Of a DNA stretch of 64,000 nt, positions 8,686-17,546 are shown piece after piece (the first letter of the stretch is position 1; the number at the start of each line of letters is the position of its first letter). The translations under genes and the position numbers were made by a program. A model generated the notes under the pieces. It saw only the letters and a list, made by a program, of their open reading frames with translations, had not been told where the DNA came from and searched no databases. The stretch is from an uncultured Ruminococcus sp. Its GTDB lineage: Bacteria; Bacillota; Clostridia; Oscillospirales; Acutalibacteraceae. The stretch spans positions 1 to 64,000 of the forward strand of contig CACWOX010000009.1 of the NCBI GenBank assembly GCA_902762615.1, written 5' to 3'.

Positions 8686-10119
8686 ATGGATAAGGAAAAA
8701 AATCTCAGAGAATTTCCCGCAAAGAAAATCAGAACGTCACTTATTATAGCGGCGGTGATTTTTGTTCTGGGCGGTATCATCATGAAAAATCAGGCGGCGG
8801 TCAGCGTCAAATGCGCTGAATTTGCCGCAAAGCTCGGTCATTATGACGCCGCAAAAGGCTTTCTGGACGGAATAGACACCCAATATGAATCTGACTATTA
8901 CAACCGCGGTCTCTATCGCTTGGCGTCTGAAATGTACAGTCACGGTGATTATGACAGGGCGTATGAGACATTCGCCGGACTCGCAGATTATTCCGACAGC
9001 AAGGACAAAGCCTGCGAATGTGTGCAGAGAAAAGCCAAGCAGCTGATTGATGCCGGCGATTACCTGACCGCCAGCAGTCTGCTGAGCGACGTGATGTATT
9101 ACAAGGGCAGCGAAGAGCTTTATCTCGAATGTCAGTACCGTTTTGCCCTGAGTGAAGCCGAGAACGGAGAGTGGTTCAACGGCGTGCAGATTCTCTGGGG
9201 CATTAAGGACTACAAGGACGCCGAAACAAAAGCCAGGGAAATCGTGCTGCAAAACACAGGCAGCGATGATGTAGAGCAGACAGTGGGTTTCGGCAAGCCC
9301 ATTCCCCCCGACGTATTGAGCGCTTATCTGGAACTTAAAGAAAAAAGAGAGCTGCTGCGGGACGGAATCGTTTCCGCGGGATACTTCCATACCGTCGGTT
9401 TGAAAAAGAACGGCAGTGTGGTTGCATGCGGCAGCAATGACAAGGGTCAGTGCGATGTGGGCAAATGGAAGAACGTCATTCAGATCGCCGCCGGAGGATA
9501 TCACACCGTCGGCTTGCTGTCCGACGGCACAGTGGTGGCTTGCGGGGACAACAGCTGCGGTCAGTGCGATGTGGGCAAATGGAAAAACGTCATTCAGATA
9601 GTTGCCACCGATTACAACACCGCCGCACTTCTCAGCGACGGCACGGTTGTGACATGCGGATTCAACAAGCTGCCCCAGACAAAGGGCTGGACAGGCATTG
9701 ACAGCATTTGCGCCGGATCCTATGCCGTCTGCGGCATCAACCAAAGCGGAGAGCTTTTATATACCCACTCGTCCTGCAAGTTAGAGGAAAGTCTGGTCGA
9801 TGCTGACGTCTCCACCTCCTATGCGATAGGTCTAACCTATTCCGGTGATGTGGTATATTCATCGGAAACACCCTGCGACTGGAAAAAGGCAGCTGCCGTT
9901 TACGCGGGCGGCGAGACGGTGGCTGTCATAGATCAGCATTACAAGCCGTCGGTCTACGACCGCAGAAAAGCAAAATTCTACAGTCTGCCCGACAAAAAAG
10001 CCGTGTCCATCTCACTGGGAAGCACCCATTTCGCCGTGCTCTACGATGACGGAAGCGTTTATTGCGCCGGAGAAAACGACGACGGACAGTGCGACACCTC
10101 CCAATGGAAATTGAATTGA
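8686..10119 (+). CDS. Membrane-anchored helical-repeat/RCC1 propeller protein B
   Basis: Paralog of the 4424-5857 product and exactly the same length (477 residues) when started at ATG 8686. This start has AGGAGA 7-8 nt upstream and matches the paralog's N-terminus; ATGs at 8668 and 8671 would add six or five residues. Domains: membrane helix at about 15-35, helical repeats (GDYDRAYETF, LADYSDSKDKA, IKDYKDAETKA), then RCC1 blades with paired cysteines, including two nearly identical consecutive blades around GQCDVGKWKNVIQI. It ends the operon; a strong terminator follows directly. It likely forms an external complex with DHHW protein B. Confidence 0.85.
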   Translation: MDKEKNLREFPAKKIRTSLIIAAVIFVLGGIIMKNQAAVSVKCAEFAAKLGHYDAAKGFLDGIDTQYESDYYNRGLYRLASEMYSHGDYDRAYETFAGLADYSDSKDKACECVQRKAKQLIDAGDYLTASSLLSDVMYYKGSEELYLECQYRFALSEAENGEWFNGVQILWGIKDYKDAETKAREIVLQNTGSDDVEQTVGFGKPIPPDVLSAYLELKEKRELLRDGIVSAGYFHTVGLKKNGSVVACGSNDKGQCDVGKWKNVIQIAAGGYHTVGLLSDGTVVACGDNSCGQCDVGKWKNVIQIVATDYNTAALLSDGTVVTCGFNKLPQTKGWTGIDSICAGSYAVCGINQSGELLYTHSSCKLEESLVDADVSTSYAIGLTYSGDVVYSSETPCDWKKAAAVYAGGETVAVIDQHYKPSVYDRRKAKFYSLPDKKAVSISLGSTHFAVLYDDGSVYCAGENDDGQCDTSQWKLN

Positions 10120-10182
10120 AAAAAACTCCCTGCCGTTTGCCGTTTGTTGTTTACCGGTTAGCGGGCTGTAGGGAGTTTTTTT
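10120..10182 (+). terminator. Operon terminator after RCC1 protein B
   Basis: AAAAAACTCCCT at 10120-10131 pairs with AGGGAGTTTTTT at 10170-10181, followed by more T. The internal sequence can form a smaller stem. It begins 1 nt after the stop codon. Confidence 0.85.
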
Positions 10183-10326
10183 ATTGGTGTTTTGATATTA
10201 TTTATTAATAAGTTTACAAATATTGCATTGAAATGATTATAAACGAGTGTTATCATTTTTCTTGGAAATGTGAAATGTTTTGGTTTCATGGTTCCGAAAT
10301 CAATTGTAAAGGGGACAGGTTTTCTC

Positions 10327-12498
10327 ATGAAGCAAATCAGAAAAAGAATCATGGCGCTGCTGCTGCTGCTCGCATTGAGCGGCACAACTCTGATGCAGCC
10401 GGTTTCTTCGCTGCCCTATGTGCAGGCTGCGGGAAATGCCGCGTCAAGTCAGACGGCTGCCAATCCGTCCGACACATCCATGACCGTAAAGGAAGGGGAA
10501 AAGGTCACCGTCAGCGTTGCTTCGGCAGGTCAGGGAAGCAGCTACCAGTGGTACTACAAGAAGGCTGACGCGTCGGTCTGGAGCCTCTGGAAGGGTCACA
10601 CCACCGCCAAAACCTCCGCCAATTCCAACGCCACATGGCACGGCATGCAGCTGTATTGCAAAATCACCACAGCCGCAGGTGCCGTCAGCTCTTCCGCTCC
10701 CATCACCATTCTGATCGAGGGTGCATCCACGGCAATTACCCAGCAGCCGCAGGATATTCTCACCAAGTCGGGCAAATCGGTTTCCTTCAGCATCAAGGCT
10801 GTCGGTGCGGGACTCACCTATCAGTGGTACTACAAGAAGGCTGACGCATCGGTCTGGAGTCTCTGGAAGGGTCACACCACCGCCGCCACAAAAGCGGTTT
10901 CCAATGAATCGTGGGACGGCATGCAGGTGCGCTGCACAGTTAGGGACAGCGCCGGCAACACACTCACCTCCAAAGTCGCCAAAATCACCATCGGCTTCAG
11001 CCCCTACTTCGTCATTGAGCCGCCCGAAACGCTGAGCGTTCTCAACGGCGGCAGGGTCACTGTCATGGTTGACGCAAGAGGCACGGGACTGAAATACCAG
11101 TGGTATTACAAGAAGGTCGGCGCGGCAGGCTGGTCCAAATGGCCGGGACACACCGAATCGGTTGCCCAATCCATTGCCAACGCCACATGGGACGGCATGC
11201 TGGTTCGCTGTGAAGTGACCGGCGTCATGGGCGACAAAATTGTAAGCAGCCCGTGCAAATTCACGGTGGACGGCGACGAGACGCTGCACTTCCTGAGTCA
11301 GTCCGGCAATGTTACCGCCAAGGCGGGAGACAGGGTTACCTTCTCGGTGGAAACACTGGGTCCCAACGTCAAATACCAGTGGTACTTCCGCAAGGTGGGC
11401 ATGACCGACTGGCAGCTCTGGAAGGGTCACACCACCGCCAAGACTTCCGCCATTGCCAACGAGAGCTGGGACGGCATGCAGGTCTATTGCCTGATGTGGC
11501 AGACCGAAGGCTACAAGCCGACAAGCAATCCGGTGACCGTCACCATTCAGTCTCCTGCGCACAAGGTGGCGACCGTCGGCGTCAATGCCAAGACTCACAC
11601 CCAATCCGAGATAAAGAACTACATCAAGGGGCTGAACATTAACACCACCAGCACGGTCACCTATGCGGTCGAACCCGTCACATGGCCCGGTCCGAACTGT
11701 GACATGTACAACCCCGGCAAGCTCAGCAGCGAATCGCTTAACAACGCGCTGAATATCCTCAATTCCATCCGCTACATTGCGGGCATACCCAACAACGTAA
11801 AGCTCGACAGCACCTTCACAGAGCAATGTCAGGCAGGTGCGCTGGTCAATTACGCCAACGACGAACTGAGCCATTATCCCGATCAGCCGCGCGGTATGAA
11901 GAGCGATATTTACAAGCTGGGCAAGAAGGGCTGCTCCAACAGCAACATCGCATGGACGGGCTGGAAAGCCGGCTTTCACTATATGCTTGTCAATCAATGG
12001 CTCGATGACAGCGACGACTACAACCTTTACGACCTCGGGCACCGCAGATGGCTGCTGAATCCCGCAATGGGCAAGACAGGCTTCGGTCTGGTCAAAGGCG
12101 GCAACGGCGCATACGGGCAGATGTATGCAACTGATACCAGCGGTTCTTCCGACGTGACCACCGTGGTCTGGCCGGCGCAGCAGACGCCGCTCAACTATTT
12201 CCCTGCCGACTCCGCGTGGAGTATCACATCGACCAATCTCGTCGCATATGACGATATTCGGGTAAAGCTGGAGCGCATAAGAGACGGAGAGGTCAAAACC
12301 TATCAGATGAGCATTGGCGGCGGCAGTTCCGACGACGGCTTTATCAAATACAACAGTCAAAGGTACGGCGCCGGAGAGTGCATTATATTCCGTCCTAATG
12401 AACGCGATTACAAAGCCGGAGATATTTACAACGTCTATCTCTACGAAAACAACAAACTCACCAAAACCTATTCGGTCACATTCTTTAATCTTGACTGA
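10327..12498 (+). CDS. Secreted Ig-like repeat protein with CAP/SCP domain
   Basis: A 723-residue exported protein. A signal peptide covers about residues 1-36 (KQIRKR, hydrophobic core, VQAAG). Four Ig-like repeats of roughly 90 residues follow (about 50-410), each with YQWYYKK or YQWYFRK, WKGHT or WPGHT, and W-x-G-M-x-x-x-C. A CAP/SCP-type domain follows at about 470-610 with the expected His residues in ELSHYP (His516) and LGHRRWLL (His572). CAP domains in bacteria are secreted and often of unknown activity. ATG 10327 is favoured over 10270 because it starts a clean signal peptide and has AGGGGA 11 nt upstream. No promoter is convincing; TTTACA-16-GATTAT at 10213-10240 is a weak candidate. 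Confidence 0.85.
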   Translation: MKQIRKRIMALLLLLALSGTTLMQPVSSLPYVQAAGNAASSQTAANPSDTSMTVKEGEKVTVSVASAGQGSSYQWYYKKADASVWSLWKGHTTAKTSANSNATWHGMQLYCKITTAAGAVSSSAPITILIEGASTAITQQPQDILTKSGKSVSFSIKAVGAGLTYQWYYKKADASVWSLWKGHTTAATKAVSNESWDGMQVRCTVRDSAGNTLTSKVAKITIGFSPYFVIEPPETLSVLNGGRVTVMVDARGTGLKYQWYYKKVGAAGWSKWPGHTESVAQSIANATWDGMLVRCEVTGVMGDKIVSSPCKFTVDGDETLHFLSQSGNVTAKAGDRVTFSVETLGPNVKYQWYFRKVGMTDWQLWKGHTTAKTSAIANESWDGMQVYCLMWQTEGYKPTSNPVTVTIQSPAHKVATVGVNAKTHTQSEIKNYIKGLNINTTSTVTYAVEPVTWPGPNCDMYNPGKLSSESLNNALNILNSIRYIAGIPNNVKLDSTFTEQCQAGALVNYANDELSHYPDQPRGMKSDIYKLGKKGCSNSNIAWTGWKAGFHYMLVNQWLDDSDDYNLYDLGHRRWLLNPAMGKTGFGLVKGGNGAYGQMYATDTSGSSDVTTVVWPAQQTPLNYFPADSAWSITSTNLVAYDDIRVKLERIRDGEVKTYQMSIGGGSSDDGFIKYNSQRYGAGECIIFRPNERDYKAGDIYNVYLYENNKLTKTYSVTFFNLD

Positions 12499-12501
12499 TG
12501 T

Positions 12502-12534
12502 CACGTTAACACGTTTAACATGTTTAACACGTTC
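12502..12534 (+). repeat. Short tandem repeat, CACGTTTAA-type
   Basis: About 3.5 copies of a 9-bp unit (CACGTTAA, CACGTTTAA, CATGTTTAA, CACGTT) lie directly after the CAP-protein stop codon and before its terminator. The role is unknown; it could be a protein-binding array or slippage product. Confidence 0.55.
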
Positions 12535-12562
12535 CATCGAAATCACTGATTAATAAATAAAT

Positions 12563-12608
12563 GGCTGTCGCACAGACCAAAAAGATCCGGTGCGGCAGCC
12601 GTTTTATT
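12563..12608 (+). terminator. Terminator of the Ig/CAP gene
   Basis: GGCTGTCGCAC at 12563-12573 pairs with GTGCGGCAGCC (12590-12600, one T-G pair), followed by GTTTTATT. Confidence 0.8.
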
Positions 12609-12659
12609 ATGCCTTTTCCTCAGGTCAGTGCGCCATATCCTCATCTTGGTCGGAAGCGC

Positions 12660-12689
12660 TTGATTTGTGGGGCAAGGGTGTGCTATATT
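12660..12689 (+). promoter_or_regulatory. Promoter of the LytTR-ABC operon
   Basis: TTGATT at 12660-12665, an 18-nt spacer and TATATT at 12684-12689 with an extended TGC before the -10. The LytTR start follows 23 nt later. Confidence 0.65.
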
Positions 12690-12712
12690 GTTTTTGCAAG
12701 GGAGGCGATAGC

Positions 12713-13150
12713 TTGAAGATACACATTATCCGCGACGAGAATGTGAACGAGCCGGAAATCACTGTGGTCTGCCGTGAACTCAGCGACGAAGTAAAGCGGC
12801 TGCTTGCCGCTGCCGAATACAGTGACAATAAGCTGACAGGCGTAAAGGACGGACAGATTTACATTTTGCAGCACAATGACGTGATTTATATGGATACGGT
12901 TGACAAGCGCATCTTCATTTACACTTCCAAGGATGTGTATGAAACGCAGCTCAGGCTGTACGAATTGGAAAAACAGCTGCCACAGAGCGACTTCTTTCGG
13001 GCAAATAAATCCTGCATTATCGGCATACGGCACATTCGCTCCATTCGGGCGGATATTGACGGACGGCTGCTGCTCACAATGGACACCGGAGACAAGCTGT
13101 GGGTTTCACGGCAGTACGCGGCTGAATTCAGGAAGAAAATAGGCATGTGA
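12713..13150 (+). CDS. LytTR-family DNA-binding regulator
   Basis: A 145-residue protein with a LytTR DNA-binding domain in its C-terminal two thirds (HNDVIYMDTVDKRIFIY, FFRANKSCIIGIRHI, WVSRQYAAEFRKKI). It has no receiver domain, as in the short LytTR/DUF3021 class. It probably controls its own operon or the ABC exporter behind it. The start is TTG 12713 with GGGAGG 7 nt upstream; the frame is open further 5' but lacks another good start. The DUF3021 membrane protein follows after 18 nt, the usual partner, which supports the assignment. Confidence 0.85.
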   Translation: MKIHIIRDENVNEPEITVVCRELSDEVKRLLAAAEYSDNKLTGVKDGQIYILQHNDVIYMDTVDKRIFIYTSKDVYETQLRLYELEKQLPQSDFFRANKSCIIGIRHIRSIRADIDGRLLLTMDTGDKLWVSRQYAAEFRKKIGM

Positions 13151-13168
13151 CAGGGAGGTACATTCCAT

Positions 13169-13660
13169 ATGGACAACAAACGGATTATTTCATCGACAGC
13201 CGAGGTATTCACACTGTCGCTCGTGTTGGTCAGTGTATTCAATCTGATTCTCAGCGGCGACGCAGAGGAATTGCGAAAGGTTTCACAGCTGTTCGCTCTG
13301 TGCGGCGAAGGAATATCCTTCAAGGCGCTGGCGGAGCTTCTTGCGCTTTCGTTTGGAATTTCGGCGGTAAGATATGTGTGGTTTTCGGAGCGTTTTTTCA
13401 AAAATATGCTGATGGTCAACCGCATCACCTTCATGCTGACAAGTGTGTTTGTGATGGCTGGTATTTCAGCGGTGATTTTCGGATGGTTTCCGGCGGATAT
13501 GTGGCAGGCATGGCTCGGATTTGTTCTGAGCTTCGGAGTGGGAACGGCAGTCAGCTTTGGGGCAATGACGATAAGGATAAAAACCGAAAGCAGAAAATAT
13601 CAGAGCCGGCTGGATATTTTCCAAAATGCCTGCAACGGAAAGGAGGATGAAAATGAATAA
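13169..13660 (+). CDS. DUF3021 membrane protein
   Basis: A 163-residue protein with four hydrophobic segments (about residues 10-30, 55-75, 88-108 and 115-140) and a charged tail (ESRKYQSRLD). DUF3021 proteins are regularly encoded next to LytTR regulators without a kinase, and are thought to be the membrane arm of such systems. GGGAGG lies upstream of the ATG. The gene overlaps the next one by 8 nt, indicating translational coupling. The signal it senses cannot be read from sequence. Confidence 0.8.
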   Translation: MDNKRIISSTAEVFTLSLVLVSVFNLILSGDAEELRKVSQLFALCGEGISFKALAELLALSFGISAVRYVWFSERFFKNMLMVNRITFMLTSVFVMAGISAVIFGWFPADMWQAWLGFVLSFGVGTAVSFGAMTIRIKTESRKYQSRLDIFQNACNGKEDENE

Positions 13661-14507
13661 CGGCAGCGTCATCAGCTTAGAACACGTCACCCGCAGCTTT
13701 GGCGACAGGCTGATCTTGAAAAGCGTATCATTGAACGTGAATAAAGGCGAGATTTTCGGATTGCTCGGACCATCGGGCGCAGGCAAGACAACCATCATCA
13801 ACATTCTCACCGGACAGCTTTCCTGCGGAGGCAGCGCTGAGATATTCGGCGTGAGCTGCGGCAAAATCGGCGGCGAAGTTTACCGCCGCACCGGTGCGGT
13901 GCTGGACAACTGCGGGCTTTACGAGCGGCTGACCTGCGCGGACAATCTCAGACTCTATGCGAGAATTCACGGCGTTGCTTTTTCCCGAATCAAAGAAGCG
14001 CTTGCGCTTGTCGGTCTTGACGGCTGCGAAGGGAAAAAGGTCAAGGCGCTTTCCAAGGGCATGAAGCAGCGGCTTGCGCTTGCCAGAGCCATTTTGCACA
14101 AGCCGGAGCTGTTGTTTCTCGACGAGCCGACAAGCGGGCTGGATCCGGCGACCGCTGCCGAGATACACTCGCTGATGAATGATTTACGCCGCGACGGAAC
14201 GACCGTTTTCCTCACCACGCACAATATGGACGAAGCCTATCGCATGTGCGACAGGATAGCCCTGCTCAGTGACGGAACGATTGTGGAATGCGGCGAACCC
14301 GGCGAGCTTTGCCGCAGGCATTGCAGCACATCGGAACTGCGCATTGTCGCTGTTGACGGGGAGAAGCTCTCCATTGCCAATACGCCCGAAAACGCAGAGG
14401 CTGTAGCCGGACTCATTCGCGGCGGCAGACTGCAATCCATTCATTCATCCGAGCCGGATTTGGGAACGGTATTTCTCAGGCTCACCGGAAAGGAGCTGGA
14501 CAAATGA
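13653..14507 (+). CDS. ABC transporter ATP-binding protein
   Basis: A 284-residue ATPase of the ABC-2 export type. Walker A is GPSGAGKTT near residue 37, the signature is LSKGMKQRLALARA and Walker B is LLFLDEP, with the switch His in FLTTHNMDEA. The C-terminal 60 residues are the usual divergent extension. ATG 13653 is preferred because AGGAGG ends 6 nt before it; ATG 13647 abuts the ribosome binding site. It ends in an ATGA overlap with the permease gene. Substrate unknown; a peptide, antibiotic or lipid is typical for LytTR-linked exporters. Confidence 0.9.
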   Translation: MNNGSVISLEHVTRSFGDRLILKSVSLNVNKGEIFGLLGPSGAGKTTIINILTGQLSCGGSAEIFGVSCGKIGGEVYRRTGAVLDNCGLYERLTCADNLRLYARIHGVAFSRIKEALALVGLDGCEGKKVKALSKGMKQRLALARAILHKPELLFLDEPTSGLDPATAAEIHSLMNDLRRDGTTVFLTTHNMDEAYRMCDRIALLSDGTIVECGEPGELCRRHCSTSELRIVAVDGEKLSIANTPENAEAVAGLIRGGRLQSIHSSEPDLGTVFLRLTGKELDK

Positions 14508-15187
14508 AAACATTTACGGCAGTATTCATCAAGCAGGTGAAGGATTCCCTGCGCAATCTTCCGTCGCTCATGGTAATTCTGATCTATCCGGCGGTCGCGT
14601 GGATCATGATAACGGCGATGGGCAGTCAGGAGGATATGAGCGGATTCTTTGTGCCGGTGTTCGCGGCGATGCACTGTTCGTTCGCGCCGATTATGATTTC
14701 ATCAAGCATTCTCTCGGAGGAGAAGGAAAAGGGAACGCTTCGTTCGCTGATGATGGCAGGGGTAAGCATGGTCAATTATCTGATAAGCATATCGGTTTTC
14801 GTGGTATTGGCAGCCATGCTGACGGGCAGTCTCTTTCTGATGATGGATCATTCCACTTCATCATATGCTGTCACATTCACGTTAGCTATGCTTGCCGGAG
14901 AGGTGCTTTCAACGCTGGCAGGACTGTGCATAGGCATTTATTCCAAGAATGTTGCCGCGGCAAACGGAATGGCGGTGCCGGTGGGGCTGGTGCTTGCTCT
15001 GCTGCCGATGCTTGCCCGGTTCAACGACGGCATTGCCAAGGCCGCGGAATATACCTACAGCGGACAGATCAGCCATCTGCTGGAAGGCGGCGATGTTACA
15101 GCTAAGGCAATCTGTGTCATGGCAGCGTATTTTGCGGCGCTGTGGGCTGTGCTGATATTTCTTTTCAAGCGAAGCAGCATGGAATAG
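14504..15187 (+). CDS. ABC-2 type permease
   Basis: A 227-residue membrane protein with about six hydrophobic helices and the ABC-2 coupling stretch SILSEEKEKGTLRSLMMAGVS between helices 2 and 3. It overlaps the ATPase gene by 4 nt, so the two should form one exporter, probably with a homodimeric permease. A terminator follows. It is the last gene of the LytTR-DUF3021-ATPase-permease operon. Confidence 0.9.
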   Translation: MKTFTAVFIKQVKDSLRNLPSLMVILIYPAVAWIMITAMGSQEDMSGFFVPVFAAMHCSFAPIMISSSILSEEKEKGTLRSLMMAGVSMVNYLISISVFVVLAAMLTGSLFLMMDHSTSSYAVTFTLAMLAGEVLSTLAGLCIGIYSKNVAAANGMAVPVGLVLALLPMLARFNDGIAKAAEYTYSGQISHLLEGGDVTAKAICVMAAYFAALWAVLIFLFKRSSME

Positions 15188-15200
15188 ATACACAAGAGAC

Positions 15201-15256
15201 AAAAAGACCGTCCGGAACACGCAATCCAATGCGGATTTCCGAACGGTCAATTTTTT
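15201..15256. terminator. Bidirectional terminator
   Basis: GACCGTCCGGAA (15206-15217) pairs with TTCCGAACGGTC (15237-15248) with one mismatch, flanked by A5 on the left and T6 on the right. It separates the convergent ABC permease and serA genes. Confidence 0.8.
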
Positions 15257-15275
15257 ACAGAGAATTATTCAATCT

Positions 15276-16439
15276 TTAGCCGATGAATCTCACGCGAATG
15301 ACGCCGTCTACCTCATTGAAGGCAGCCTTTGCGGAATCGCTGATGTCGCCGGCGAAGTCGAGAATGCTGTATGCATAGTCGCCCTTGGACTTGCTGAGCA
15401 TGTTCTCGATGTTCAGACCCTCGTTGGAGAGGATAGCCGAGAGCTTGGTCAGCACGTTGGGAATGTTCTTGTGCAGCACGCAGATGCGCTTTGCGGCGAC
15501 AGCGCCGGCGTCGATGTCGGGGTAGTTGACCGAGTGAACGATGGAACCGTTCTCAAGGTAATTCTTGATCTCGTCGACAGCCATCATAGCGCAGTTGTCC
15601 TCGGATTCGGGCGTGGAAGCGCCGAGGTGAGGAATGGCAACAATGCCCTCCACGTCGAGAACCTCATCGTCCGGGAAGTCGATGACGTAAGAAGCGACCT
15701 TGCCGCTTGCGAGAGCCGCCTTGATGTCGGCGTTGTTTACCAGACCGCCGCGGGCAAAATTCATGATTCTCACGCCGTCCTTCATGATTGCGAGGGATTC
15801 TGCGTTGACCATGTTCTTTGTCTCGGGCATAAGCGGCACATGAATGGTGATGATGTCACTCTGCTCGAAAATTGCCTTGAGATCCCTGACGAGTCTGACT
15901 TTGCGGGAAAGTCTGAGAGCCACGTCAACCGAGAGGAAGGGATCGTAGCCGACGACGTTCATGCCGAGTGCGGCAGCGTCGTTTGCCACCAGACCGCCGA
16001 TTGCGCCCAAGCCGATGACGCCGAGCGTCTTGCCCTTGATTTCGGGACCGACAAACTGGCTCTTGCCCTTCTCGACCATCTTGCCCACCTGATCGCCGTT
16101 GCCCTTGAGGGTCTTTGCCCATGCGGTAGCGGGAAGCACATTTCTGGAAGAGAAGATCATTGCGCCCAGAACAAGCTCTGCAACGGCGTTTGCGTTGGCG
16201 CCAGGGGTGTTGAATACGACAATGCCCTTCTCGGCGCACTTGTCGAGAGGAATGTTGTTGACGCCCGCGCCGGCTCTTGCGATGGCAAGAAGGCTCTCAG
16301 GCAGCTCCATGTCGTGCATGGCAGCAGAACGGACAAGCACTGCGTCGGGATTCTCAACGTTGTCAGCGCAGTTGTAGCCGGCGCCGAAGCGGTCAAGACC
16401 GATCTTTGCGATTTTATTTAATGTAAGAATATTTGCCAT
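15276..16439 (-). CDS. serA: D-3-phosphoglycerate dehydrogenase
   Basis: A 387-residue NAD-dependent enzyme for the first step of serine synthesis (3-phosphoglycerate to 3-phosphohydroxypyruvate). The Rossmann motif GLGAIGG is near residue 145, the catalytic Arg is in NFARGGLVNN and the catalytic His in IPHLGASTPESE. A C-terminal ACT domain (about 318-387) suggests serine feedback. It is the short form, with no intervening ASB domain. It lies 21 nt after serC in the same operon, so both are transcribed from the serC promoter. Confidence 0.92.
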   Translation of the reverse strand: MANILTLNKIAKIGLDRFGAGYNCADNVENPDAVLVRSAAMHDMELPESLLAIARAGAGVNNIPLDKCAEKGIVVFNTPGANANAVAELVLGAMIFSSRNVLPATAWAKTLKGNGDQVGKMVEKGKSQFVGPEIKGKTLGVIGLGAIGGLVANDAAALGMNVVGYDPFLSVDVALRLSRKVRLVRDLKAIFEQSDIITIHVPLMPETKNMVNAESLAIMKDGVRIMNFARGGLVNNADIKAALASGKVASYVIDFPDDEVLDVEGIVAIPHLGASTPESEDNCAMMAVDEIKNYLENGSIVHSVNYPDIDAGAVAAKRICVLHKNIPNVLTKLSAILSNEGLNIENMLSKSKGDYAYSILDFAGDISDSAKAAFNEVDGVIRVRFIG

Positions 16440-16460
16440 TTTGTTTCACTCCATTAATCA

Positions 16461-17546
16461 TTACTTGCTGTTTTCAGCCTCGAACTTCTTCATAAACTCA
16501 ACCAGAGCGACAACGCCCTCATAAGGCATGGCGTTGTAGATGGAAGCTCTCATGCCGCCCACAGAACGGTGACCCTTGAGGTTGACAAGACCTGCTGCGG
16601 TGGATTCCTTGACAAACTTAGCGTCAAGCTCCTCGTCGCCTGTGACGAAAGGAACATTCATCAGAGAACGGTCCTCGGGAACGACGGTGCCCTTGAAGAG
16701 CTTGGAGCTGTCGAGGAAGTCGTAGAGCAGCTTTGCCTTCTTCTCGTTGAGTTCCTTCATAGCCTCCAGACCGCCCATCTTCTTGATCCACTTAAAGGTA
16801 AGACCGGCAATGTAGATTGCGTAGCAGGGAGGTGTATTGTAGAGGGAGTCGGCATCGGCATGTGTCTTGTAGTTGAGCATGGTGGGTGTGATGTCCATTG
16901 CGTTGCCAATGAGATCCTCACGGATAATCACGATGGTAACGCCTGCGCAGGCGACGTTCTTCTGAGCACCGGCAAAGAGCAGACCGAACTTGCTCACGTC
17001 GATCGGCTCGGAAAGAATGTTGGAGGATATGTCAGCCACCAGCGGCACATCGCCTGTCTCGGGAAGGGTGTTCCACTTGGTGCCGTAGATGGTGTTGTTC
17101 AGGCAGATGTAGAAATAGTCGGCGTCGGGGGTGAAATCGTCCTTGTTGAGCTTGGGAATGTAAGAAAAGGTCTTATCCTTGGAGGAAGCGACAGCCTTTG
17201 CCTCGCCGTATCTGGAAGCCTCCTCGTAAGCCTTCTTAGCCCACTGACCGGTGATAACGAAATCAGCCTTGCCGCTCTTGGTCATGAGGTTCATAGGAAT
17301 CATAGCGAACTGGGTGGAGCCGCCGCCCTGAAGGAACAGGACCTTGTAATTGTCGGGAATGTTCATGATCTCGCGGAGATCCGCTTCGGCTTCCTTGATG
17401 ATCTTGTCGTAAACCTTGGAGCGATGGCTCATCTCCATAACGGATTGACCGCTGCCCTGATAATCAAGCATCTCGTCTGCTGCCTGCTTGAGAACTTCCT
17501 CGGGAAGCATGGACGGACCTGCCGAAAAATTATAAACTCGTGCCAT
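16461..17546 (-). CDS. serC: Phosphoserine aminotransferase
   Basis: A 361-residue PLP aminotransferase, second step of serine synthesis. The N-terminus VYNFSAGPSMLPEEVL is typical, as are LFLQGGGSTQFAMIPMN and the PLP lysine in FAGAQKNVACAG (near residue 195). The frame stays open to 17630, but ATG 17546 matches the family start and has GGAGG 10 nt upstream. It is the first gene of the serC-serA operon. No serB-type phosphatase is visible nearby. Confidence 0.93.
   Translation of the reverse strand: MARVYNFSAGPSMLPEEVLKQAADEMLDYQGSGQSVMEMSHRSKVYDKIIKEAEADLREIMNIPDNYKVLFLQGGGSTQFAMIPMNLMTKSGKADFVITGQWAKKAYEEASRYGEAKAVASSKDKTFSYIPKLNKDDFTPDADYFYICLNNTIYGTKWNTLPETGDVPLVADISSNILSEPIDVSKFGLLFAGAQKNVACAGVTIVIIREDLIGNAMDITPTMLNYKTHADADSLYNTPPCYAIYIAGLTFKWIKKMGGLEAMKELNEKKAKLLYDFLDSSKLFKGTVVPEDRSLMNVPFVTGDEELDAKFVKESTAAGLVNLKGHRSVGGMRASIYNAMPYEGVVALVEFMKKFEAENSK

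Noticed and set aside
10444-12546. A 700-residue minus-strand open frame
   Set aside because: It is antisense to the Ig/CAP gene, which has a signal peptide, repeats and a recognisable domain. The frame is open only because of codon bias.
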